NCBI GenBank assembly: GCA_964385505.1
Contig: CAYLPI010000054.1
Span: 1-22,000 of the forward strand
Source of the DNA: CAITSH01 sp964385505
GTDB taxonomy: Bacteria; Pseudomonadota; Gammaproteobacteria; Burkholderiales; SG8-39
Direction: 5' to 3'
Length of the DNA stretch: 22,000 bases
Position 1 is the stretch's first letter, and every line of letters starts with the position of its first letter. The position numbers and the translations under genes were made by a program. Positions 7,874 to 13,155 of the stretch are shown piece after piece. The notes below the pieces were generated by a model. The model ran no database searches and had not been told where the DNA came from. It was given only the letters and a program-made list of their open reading frames with translations.

Positions 7874-8656
7874 ATGACGCCTGTTCTTGTTTTCGATATC
7901 GAAACGATTCCCGACGTCGCCGGCTTGCGCCGCCTGTGGGACCTTGATCCGCAGGTCACCGACCAGGATGTCGCCGAAATCGCCTTCCAGCGGCGGCGCG
8001 CGTCCAGTGGCAGCGGCAGCGATTTCCTGCCCCCGCACATGCAGCGCGTGGCGTCGATCGCCTGCGCGCTGCGCGAGGGCGACAGCATCCGGGTCTGGTC
8101 GCTGGGCTCACCTGCCGATACCGAGGAGGCGCTGATCCGCCGTTTTTTTGACGGCATCGAAAAATACACGCCGCAACTGGTGTCCTGGAATGGCGGTGGA
8201 TTCGACCTTCCGGTGTTGCATTATCGCGGCCTCGTCAACGGTATCAGCGCGCCGCGTTACTGGGATATGGGCGAGGAGGACCGCGAATTCAAATGGAACA
8301 ACTACATCAGCCGCTACCACTCGCGACATCTGGACTTGATGGACCTGCTGGCGATGTACCAGCCGCGCAATAATGTGCCGCTGGATGAACTGGCCAAGCT
8401 GATCGGCTTTCCAGGCAAGCTCGGCATGGACGGCTCGAAAGTGTGGCAGGCCTACGGCGAAGGCCGGCTTGCGGAGATCCGCGCCTATTGCGAGACCGAT
8501 GTCGCCAATACCTATCTGGTGTTTCTGCGCTACCAGTTGATGCGCGGTGCCATGGACGCCACGGCTTACCGGCGGGAAACCACGCTGTTGCGCACGACGC
8601 TTTCGGCGTCTGGTGAAAAGCACTGGCAGGAATTTCTTGCCGCCTGGCCGGACTGA
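7874..8656 (+). CDS. Predicted 3'-5' exonuclease, PolB exonuclease-like
   Basis: This is a DnaQ/RNase H-fold exonuclease of the family related to the proofreading domain of PolB (DNA_pol_B_exo2 type). Motif I is FDIET with acidic residues Asp8 and Glu10. Motif II is SWNGGGFDLPVL. Motif III is YCETDVANTYLVF, with Tyr and Asp in the Y-x3-D pattern. These supply the four expected metal ligands, so the enzyme is probably active. The open frame reaches back into cysM, but ATG 7874 gives a proper N-terminus (MTPVLVFDIET) and 260 residues. The 139 bases between cysM and this start hold no recognised element. rlmD starts 5 bases after the stop, implying co-transcription. The physiological substrate is unknown; a DNA repair role is inferred. 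Confidence 0.85.
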   Translation: MTPVLVFDIETIPDVAGLRRLWDLDPQVTDQDVAEIAFQRRRASSGSGSDFLPPHMQRVASIACALREGDSIRVWSLGSPADTEEALIRRFFDGIEKYTPQLVSWNGGGFDLPVLHYRGLVNGISAPRYWDMGEEDREFKWNNYISRYHSRHLDLMDLLAMYQPRNNVPLDELAKLIGFPGKLGMDGSKVWQAYGEGRLAEIRAYCETDVANTYLVFLRYQLMRGAMDATAYRRETTLLRTTLSASGEKHWQEFLAAWPD

Positions 8657-8661
8657 AAACA

Positions 8662-9966
8662 ATGACCGCTGCAAAAATCGAGTCCCTGGACCGGGAAGGA
8701 CGGGGTGTGGCGCGCGTCGATGGCAAGGCCATTTTCATCGAGGGTGCGCTCGCTGGTGAGGAGGTCGAGTTCACCTCGTTTCGCAAAAAGCCCAACTACG
8801 AACTGGCCCAGGTGACCGAAGTAAAGCGGGCCAGCGGCGAGCGCATCGAGCCGCGCTGTCCGCATTTTGGCGTCTGCGGCGGTTGTTCGATGCAGCACCT
8901 GGAGCCAAAGACGCAGGTGGCGGCGAAGCAGCGCGTGCTCGAGGACAACCTGTGGCATATCGGCAAGGTAAAGGCCGGGCGCATGCTGTCGCCCATCCAG
9001 GGTCCGTCCTGGGGCTATCGCGAGCGGGCGCGGCTGACCTCGCGCTTCGTGGTGAAAAAAGACACCGTGCTGGTGGGTTTTCATGAACGTAAAAGCAGTT
9101 TCGTCGCCGATATGCGCAGTTGCGAGGTGTTACCCCCGGCGGTTTCGGACTTGCTGGTGCCTTTGCGCGCACTGGTCGGTGGGATGGCCATGCGCGAGCG
9201 CATGCCGCAAATCGAACTGGCCATAGGCACACGCGTCACCGTGCTGGTGTTTCGCAATCTGGACCCGGTGGGCGAGGCCGACGGTGCCTTGTTGCGCGGC
9301 TTCGCCGAGTTGCATGGCGTGCAGGTGTGGTTGCAGCCCAAGGGGCCCGACACGGCGTATCCGTTCTGGCCGCTCGACGCACCCAGGCTCGACTATTGCC
9401 TGCCTGATTTCGGCGTGACGCTGGAGTTTTCACCCACCGATTTCACCCAGGTCAACCAGGCGGTCAACACGGTGATGGTGCGGCGCGCTATGGCGCTGCT
9501 GGACCCGCGGCCCGGCGACATGATCGGCGACATGTTTTGCGGGCTTGGCAATTTCACCCTGCCGATTGCCGCGTGCGGCGCGCAAGTCCTTGGGGTCGAG
9601 GTGAATGCGCAACTGGTGGCCAAAGGCGAGCGTAACGCCGCTGAAAACGGCCTTTCTGCGCTGGCGCGGTTCGCCGTTGCGAACCTGTTTGTCGAGGCAT
9701 CGTGCGCCGCGCTGCCGCGCTTCGACAAGCTGCTGATCGACCCGCCGCGGGAAGGGGCGGTGGAGTTGCTGAAGGCGATCGGAGATGACGGCCCCTCGCG
9801 CATTGTGTATGTGTCATGCGATCCGGCAACGCTGGCGCGCGACGCCGGATTCCTGGTGCACGACAAAGGCTATGAACTGGTGGCTGCAGGGGTGATCAAC
9901 ATGTTTCCGCATACCTCCCATGTCGAATCGATCGCCTTGTTTGAGCGTCCCTCGCGGCGCGGCTGA
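8662..9966 (+). CDS. rlmD: 23S rRNA (uracil-1939-C5) methyltransferase RlmD
   Basis: RlmD methylates U1939 of 23S rRNA using SAM. The N-terminal TRAM domain (residues about 1-55) is followed by [4Fe-4S] cysteines Cys66, Cys72 and Cys75 (C-x5-C-x2-C), with Cys154 as the likely fourth ligand. The SAM-binding region contains 'DMFCGLGNFTLPIA', and the catalytic nucleophile is Cys386 in YVSCDPATLARD. At 434 residues it matches the E. coli enzyme (433). Related TrmA and RlmC enzymes differ in length or cluster content, and the TRAM-plus-cluster architecture favours RlmD. The ATG is 5 bases after the exonuclease stop, so the two form a small operon ended by the hairpin at 9971-9996. Confidence 0.94.
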   Translation: MTAAKIESLDREGRGVARVDGKAIFIEGALAGEEVEFTSFRKKPNYELAQVTEVKRASGERIEPRCPHFGVCGGCSMQHLEPKTQVAAKQRVLEDNLWHIGKVKAGRMLSPIQGPSWGYRERARLTSRFVVKKDTVLVGFHERKSSFVADMRSCEVLPPAVSDLLVPLRALVGGMAMRERMPQIELAIGTRVTVLVFRNLDPVGEADGALLRGFAELHGVQVWLQPKGPDTAYPFWPLDAPRLDYCLPDFGVTLEFSPTDFTQVNQAVNTVMVRRAMALLDPRPGDMIGDMFCGLGNFTLPIAACGAQVLGVEVNAQLVAKGERNAAENGLSALARFAVANLFVEASCAALPRFDKLLIDPPREGAVELLKAIGDDGPSRIVYVSCDPATLARDAGFLVHDKGYELVAAGVINMFPHTSHVESIALFERPSRRG

Positions 9967-9970
9967 TAAG

Positions 9971-9996
9971 AAAAAGGCGGCTCACGCCGCCTTTTT
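9971..9996. terminator. Bidirectional intrinsic terminator between rlmD and the BI-1 gene
   Basis: AAAAAGGCGGC (9971-9981) pairs perfectly with GCCGCCTTTTT (9986-9996) around a TCAC loop. The A-run on one side and T-run on the other let it serve rlmD (+) and the convergent membrane-protein gene (-). Confidence 0.92.
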
Positions 9997-10017
9997 GTAC
10001 CGCCCGGCGTCTGCTCG

Positions 10018-10731
10018 TCAGTCGCGGTCCCCGCCAAAAATCCCGAGAAGTTGGAGCAGGCTCGAGAACAGGTTGTAGACGGAGATATAGAGGGTCAGCG
10101 TGGCCGAGATGTAATTGGTCTCACCGCCGCGTACGATGCTGTTGATCTGCCACAGAATCATGGCCGAGGACAGCAGCACGAAACCGGACAGGATGACCAG
10201 GTGCAGCATCGGGCTCGCGAAGAACAGGTTAGCCACTACCGCGAGCATGATGACCACAACGCCCACGGTGAGGAAGCTGCCCATTTTGCTCAGGTCACGC
10301 TGCGTGGTGGTGGCAACACCCGACATCACCGCGAATACCGCTGCGGTGCCGCCAGCGGCCATCATGACCAACTGCCCGCCGTTCTTGAGCCCCAGCACGC
10401 TTTGCAGCAGCGGGCCGAGCAACAGGCCGAGGAACATCGTGAAGCCGAGCAGCAGGACGACGCCGAGCGACGACTCGCGGTTTTTCTCGATGGCAAAGAT
10501 CCAGCCGTAGAACACCGCCATGACGACGATGAACGATACGATGGGGTTGGAGCGCATGAAGCCAAGGTTTATGTTGCTACCGATTGCGGCGCCGATGGCG
10601 GTCGGGATGAGCGTCAGCGCCAGCAACATGTAGGTGTTGCGCAAAACCTTGTGCTGGCGCAGCGCTGCATCTTGCGCGCCATTGCCTGAAGTTACGATGT
10701 CGGGTTGTGCGGATTGCATTTCTGGTTGCAC
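10018..10731 (-). CDS. Bax inhibitor-1/YccA family membrane protein
   Basis: This is a multi-pass inner-membrane protein of the BI-1/TMBIM family. E. coli YccA of this family modulates FtsH; others are proposed calcium leak channels. The sequence shows about seven hydrophobic segments after a polar N-terminus of about 30 residues (for example 'TYMLLALTLIPTAIGAAIG', 'VSFIVVMAVFYGWIFAI', 'LHLVILSGFVLLSSAMIL'). The C-terminus 'TLYISVYNLFSSLLQLLGIFGG' carries the family signature. The frame extends to a TTG at 10746, but AGGAGG lies inside that extension and is ideally placed 6 bases before GTG 10731, so the protein is called as 237 residues. It converges on rlmD. Its link to FtsH and thereby to LapB nearby is only suggestive. 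Confidence 0.9.
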   Translation of the reverse strand: MQPEMQSAQPDIVTSGNGAQDAALRQHKVLRNTYMLLALTLIPTAIGAAIGSNINLGFMRSNPIVSFIVVMAVFYGWIFAIEKNRESSLGVVLLLGFTMFLGLLLGPLLQSVLGLKNGGQLVMMAAGGTAAVFAVMSGVATTTQRDLSKMGSFLTVGVVVIMLAVVANLFFASPMLHLVILSGFVLLSSAMILWQINSIVRGGETNYISATLTLYISVYNLFSSLLQLLGIFGGDRD

Positions 10732-10737
10732 TGTAAA

Positions 10738-10743
10738 CCTCCT
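10738..10743 (-). promoter_or_regulatory. Ribosome binding site setting the BI-1 start
   Basis: Reading on the minus strand, a perfect AGGAGG is followed by TTTACA and then GTG. This decides for the GTG start at 10731 over the upstream TTG (10746), which would place the Shine-Dalgarno inside the gene. Confidence 0.85.
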
Positions 10744-10820
10744 CAAAAGGACGCAAAAGATCGGCGCGGTGACTAACTCTTAGACTAGGTCAAAAGCATA
10801 AAAGTTGCAACCGTAACACC

Positions 10821-10837
10821 TCCAGGTGCGACCTGGA
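10821..10837. repeat. Perfect inverted repeat upstream of the BI-1 gene
   Basis: TCCAGGT-GCG-ACCTGGA is a 7-bp perfect inverted repeat with a 3-base centre. It lies about 90 bases upstream of the BI-1 start and about 40 bases upstream of the tRNA promoter's -10 hexamer. There is no T-tract, so it is more likely an operator or chance palindrome than a terminator. Confidence 0.4.
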
Positions 10838-10875
10838 AAAGGCTATGTATTACAAAGAGTAATGTCGGGGCGCGA

Positions 10876-10884
10876 TGTTATAAT
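10876..10884 (+). promoter_or_regulatory. Extended -10 promoter for tRNA-Ser(UGA)
   Basis: TG-T-TATAAT is a perfect extended -10 (hexamer 10879-10884). No good -35 is found at 16-18 bases, which fits an extended -10 promoter. Transcription would begin near 10891, leaving about 80 bases of leader before the tRNA. Confidence 0.55.
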
Positions 10885-10916
10885 TCAAGGCTGGCATCAG
10901 GGTTTTTGACGCGATG

Positions 10917-10956
10917 CCTGCGAATGGGCAGGTGACAGCGTATATGGCATCTGTCA
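10917..10956 (+). repeat. Two adjacent inverted repeats in the tRNA-Ser leader
   Basis: CCTGC (10917-10921) pairs with GCAGG (10928-10932). Immediately afterwards TGACAG (10933-10938) pairs with CTGTCA (10951-10956). They would form two stacked hairpins in the 5' leader of the tRNA precursor. Confidence 0.35.
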
Positions 10957-10972
10957 TCAATGTCTGTGCCGG

Positions 10973-11060
10973 GGAAGCGTGGCAGAGTGGTCGATTGCAC
11001 CGGTCTTGAAAACCGGCAAGGGGCAACCCTTCGTGAGTTCGAATCTCACCGCTTCCGCCA
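10973..11060 (+). tRNA. tRNA-Ser (anticodon UGA)
   Basis: The 88-base gene has acceptor stem GGAAGCG/CGCTTCC, discriminator G and encoded CCA (11058-11060). The anticodon arm is CCGGT-CTTGAAA-ACCGG, giving anticodon TGA. A long variable arm typical of class II tRNA-Ser and a GTTCGAATC T-loop follow. It reads UCA and, by wobble, other UCN codons. No T-tract terminator is visible in the 77 bases before the convergent XRE gene. Confidence 0.97.
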
Positions 11061-11137
11061 AGGCTCCTGCTCCAACCTGTGGGTGAGGCGCCGTTTAGTG
11101 TTTCGTCGGTGAGACGGCGGCGGGTTTGAGCTTTGAA

Positions 11138-11455
11138 TCAGTGGCCGTCAGCGCCGGATTTTTTCCCGGTTGCATTGGTGCGGATGGCTTTGCGCAGGTT
11201 GCGGTACAGGTCAGGATGCGTGGACTTGAGATAGGCGATGACCTCGAAGTCTTCTTTCTTGACGCTCGAAAGATCGATTTTTTCGATATGCACAAGGCGC
11301 AGCAACTCCGATACGGGCTTCGGCATGGCGCGTCCGCTTTCGTAGCGTGATCCGCCACTTTGGGTGACACCGATCTGGGTCCAGAACTCTTCCTGGTTAA
11401 GTCCCAGGCGGCGGCGTATTTCACGTGGGTTGATGATCGATTCCAACAGTTTCAT
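11138..11455 (-). CDS. Small XRE-type helix-turn-helix regulator
   Basis: A 105-residue putative DNA-binding protein. The helix-turn-helix covers about residues 8-45, with LGLNQEEFWTQIGVTQSG and then 'SRYESGR', the classic XRE recognition pattern. After it come an acidic linker and a basic tail (YRNLRKAIRTNATGKK). The frame starts further upstream, but ATG 11455 is preceded by GGAG (11462-11465) at 6 bases, so it is preferred. The gene sits between tRNA-Ser(UGA) and the divergent lysC, with 161 bases of shared upstream region. Both a sigma-70-like and a near-consensus sigma-54-like element precede it. Its target is unknown. There is no toxin partner and no phage gene nearby, so a free-standing regulator is the simplest reading. 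Confidence 0.75.
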   Translation of the reverse strand: MKLLESIINPREIRRRLGLNQEEFWTQIGVTQSGGSRYESGRAMPKPVSELLRLVHIEKIDLSSVKKEDFEVIAYLKSTHPDLYRNLRKAIRTNATGKKSGADGH

Positions 11456-11483
11456 GTTTTGCTCCATACCAAGTGACTGACTC

Positions 11484-11512
11484 AATAAAGGTGCCCTCTG
11501 AGGCCTTGTCCA
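11484..11512 (-). promoter_or_regulatory. Candidate sigma-70 promoter of the XRE gene
   Basis: On the minus strand TGGACA (11512-11507), a 17-base spacer and TTTATT (11489-11484) match 5/6 and 4/6 of consensus. The predicted start is about 22 bases before ATG 11455. Confidence 0.4.
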
Positions 11513-11527
11513 GCACTTAGCGTGCCA
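11512..11527 (-). promoter_or_regulatory. Candidate sigma-54 promoter of the XRE gene
   Basis: The minus strand reads TGGCACG-CTAA-GTGCT, against the consensus TGGCACG-N4-TTGCW. Eleven of the 12 specified positions match, including the essential GG and GC doublets at the correct 12-base offset. Transcription would begin near 11501, about 46 bases before the ATG. Confidence 0.5.
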
Positions 11528-11559
11528 GACCCCGGAAGCGTGAAATAAGTCACAGGACT

Positions 11560-11588
11560 TTGAAGTAAATGGTCGATTCGACTAAAAT
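11560..11588 (+). promoter_or_regulatory. Sigma-70 promoter of lysC
   Basis: TTGAAG (11560-11565), a 17-base spacer and TAAAAT (11583-11588) give a good housekeeping promoter. The start near 11595 leaves a leader of only about 22 bases, which rules out a lysine riboswitch. No Shine-Dalgarno is evident before ATG 11617. Confidence 0.65.
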
Positions 11589-11616
11589 GTAGAGCTTTTT
11601 TAAATCCTCATTTCCT

Positions 11617-12843
11617 ATGGCATTGATCGTTCAAAAATACGGTGGAACCTCGGTCGGCAGCCCTGAACGCATCAGGAATGTGGCACAACGCGTGGCGCGT
11701 TACCGCGCCCGGGGCGATCAGGTTGTGGTGGTGGTTTCTGCCATGAGTGGCGAAACTAACCGGCTGATTGCATTGGCTAAAGAGGTTCAGGCCACTCCCG
11801 ATCAGCGCGAACTCGACGTGGTGATCTCCACGGGCGAGCAGGTGACCATCGGATTACTGTGTATGGCGTTGAAAAATATAGGACTTTCGGCAAAAAGTTA
11901 TACCGGCGCCCAGGTCAGGATCGTGACTGACAGCGCTTTCACCAAAGCGCGCATTCTGAGTATCGACGACCAGCATATGCGTGCGGATCTGAATCAGGGA
12001 ACCGTGGTGGTCGTGGCCGGATTTCAGGGTGTTGACGAGATTGGCAACATTACGACACTGGGTCGTGGAGGTTCCGACACCACGGGTGTGGCTCTGGCCG
12101 CCGCCTTGCAGGCCGATGAGTGCCAGATCTACACCGATGTCGATGGTGTTTATACAACCGACCCGCGCATCGTGCCCGAGGCGAGGCGCCTCAAGACGAT
12201 AACGTTTGAAGAAATGCTTGAGATGGCGAGCCTTGGTTCCAAGGTGCTGCAGATCAGGTCGGTCGAGTTTGCGGGGAAGTACAAAGTGCGGTTGCGGGTC
12301 TTGTCGAGCTTCGAGGACGAGGGCGAGGGCACGCTGATTACTTTCGAGGAAGATGAAAAAATGGAACAAGCCGTCATTTCAGGCATCGCGTTTAATCGTG
12401 ACGAAGCCAAGCTGACCGTGATGGGGGTTCCCGACCGGCCCGGCATTGCGTACCAGATTCTGGGGCCGGTGGCGGATGCCAATATCGATGTCGATATGAT
12501 CATCCAGAATGCCAGCACGGAAGGGATGACGGATTTCTCCTTTACGGTTCACCGCAATGATTACGCCAGGGCGATGGACATCCTGGAAAAGGTCAAGGCC
12601 CATGTCGGCGCCAGGGCCATTGTCGGCGACAACAAGATTTGCAAGGTGTCGATGGTCGGCGTGGGCATGCGATCGCATGTGGGCATTGCCAGCCAGATGT
12701 TTCGCACCTTGTCGGAGGAGGGCATCAATATCCTGATGATTTCCACCTCGGAGATCAAGATTTCGGTCGTCGTAGACGAGAAATACATGGAGTTGGGTGT
12801 GCGGGTGTTGCACAAGGCTTTCGGCCTAGATCAGGCCGCATAA
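11617..12843 (+). CDS. lysC: Aspartate kinase
   Basis: This enzyme phosphorylates aspartate in the first step of the lysine, threonine, methionine and diaminopimelate pathway. The N-terminal amino-acid kinase domain (about 1-240) begins with KYGGTSVGS (Lys7) and includes 'STGEQVTIGLLCMAL' and 'LGRGGSDTTGVALAAAL'. Two ACT domains follow ('AKLTVMGVPDRPGIAYQI' and 'KVSMVGVGMRSHVGIASQMF'), which bind regulatory lysine and/or threonine. At 408 residues it is a monofunctional class enzyme. An in-frame ATG at 12361 with an upstream Shine-Dalgarno may yield a separate regulatory beta subunit. It is transcribed from its own promoter, and tRNA-Ser(GCU) begins 40 bases after its stop without an obvious terminator between them. 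Confidence 0.96.
   Translation: MALIVQKYGGTSVGSPERIRNVAQRVARYRARGDQVVVVVSAMSGETNRLIALAKEVQATPDQRELDVVISTGEQVTIGLLCMALKNIGLSAKSYTGAQVRIVTDSAFTKARILSIDDQHMRADLNQGTVVVVAGFQGVDEIGNITTLGRGGSDTTGVALAAALQADECQIYTDVDGVYTTDPRIVPEARRLKTITFEEMLEMASLGSKVLQIRSVEFAGKYKVRLRVLSSFEDEGEGTLITFEEDEKMEQAVISGIAFNRDEAKLTVMGVPDRPGIAYQILGPVADANIDVDMIIQNASTEGMTDFSFTVHRNDYARAMDILEKVKAHVGARAIVGDNKICKVSMVGVGMRSHVGIASQMFRTLSEEGINILMISTSEIKISVVVDEKYMELGVRVLHKAFGLDQAA
12346..12363 (+). promoter_or_regulatory. Possible internal translation start within lysC
   Basis: GAGGAAG (12346-12352) lies 8 bases before ATG 12361 (Met249). The resulting peptide, starting MEQAVISGIAF, would be the ACT-domain half alone, as in the alpha2beta2 aspartate kinases of Corynebacterium and Bacillus. 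Confidence 0.5.
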
Positions 12844-12850
12844 ATGCGGC
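12835..12850 (+). repeat. Hairpin enclosing the lysC stop codon
   Basis: GCCGCAT and ATGCGGC form a perfect 7-bp inverted repeat around AA; the TAA stop (12841-12843) sits in the loop of the RNA hairpin. No T-tract follows, so it is not a standard terminator. Confidence 0.4.
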
Positions 12851-12859
12851 GCAGTGCGG

Positions 12860-12865
12860 TAAAAT
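12860..12865 (+). promoter_or_regulatory. Possible -10 hexamer for tRNA-Ser(GCU)
   Basis: TAAAAT (12860-12865) lies 18 bases before the tRNA's first base. No matching -35 is seen at the normal distance, so this is tentative; readthrough from lysC is the alternative. Confidence 0.3.
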
Positions 12866-12883
12866 AGCTGCATGAGAAGGCTA

Positions 12884-12976
12884 GGAGAGATGGCCGAGTG
12901 GTCGAAGGCGCGCCCCTGCTAAGGGCGTATATGGTCAAAAACCGTATCGAGGGTTCGAATCCCTCTCTCTCCGCCA
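12884..12976 (+). tRNA. tRNA-Ser (anticodon GCU)
   Basis: The 93-base class II tRNA has acceptor stem GGAGAGA/TCTCTCC, discriminator G and encoded CCA (12974-12976). The anticodon arm is CGCCC-CTGCTAA-GGGCG, giving GCT for AGC/AGU codons. It has a long variable arm and GTTCGAATC T-loop. It ends just before a strong terminator, and the accessory genes begin about 180 bases further on. Confidence 0.97.
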
Positions 12977-12983
12977 GAGTTTT

Positions 12984-13008
12984 AAAAGGGGCCTTCGGGC
13001 CCTTTTTT
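12984..13008 (+). terminator. Intrinsic terminator after tRNA-Ser(GCU)
   Basis: AAAAGGGGCC pairs with GGCCCTTTTT (one G-T pair) around a UUCG tetraloop closed by C-G, and a six-T tract runs to 13008. This is an excellent rho-independent terminator. Confidence 0.93.
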
Positions 13009-13105
13009 ATTTTCAGTATTTCATTGTCATATGTTGCGGCGTGACGCTTCGCCGCCGGGAGACGGGATGTCGATCGTGATGACGGCTGCGGCGCGGCGCT
13101 CAAGG

Positions 13106-13121
13106 TGGCACGAGCGTACCT
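13106..13121 (+). promoter_or_regulatory. Weak sigma-54-like element before the M50/HlyD gene
   Basis: TGGCACG-AGCG-TACCT has a perfect -24 box, but the -12 box has CC where the essential GC should be. Ten of 12 positions match. It lies 35 bases before the TTG start. The missing GC makes it doubtful. Confidence 0.2.
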
Positions 13122-13155
13122 CAATGAGGCATGCTAACCGTGTGGAGTTGAGCCG

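Noticed and set aside
4660..8169. 1,169-codon open frame on the minus strand spanning hldA, hldD, cysM and the exonuclease gene
   Set aside because: It is striking in length but lies opposite well-identified genes and through their short gaps, has a low-complexity His/Gly/Arg-rich translation, and shows no start signal. Codon bias explains it.
11084..11120. Possible terminator between tRNA-Ser(UGA) and the XRE gene
   Set aside because: CGCCGT and ACGGCG can pair, but the loop is about 19 bases and no T-tract exists on either strand.
11595..11616. Lysine riboswitch or leader attenuator before lysC
   Set aside because: The promoter at 11560-11588 leaves only about 22 bases of leader, far too short for a riboswitch, and no hairpin is present.
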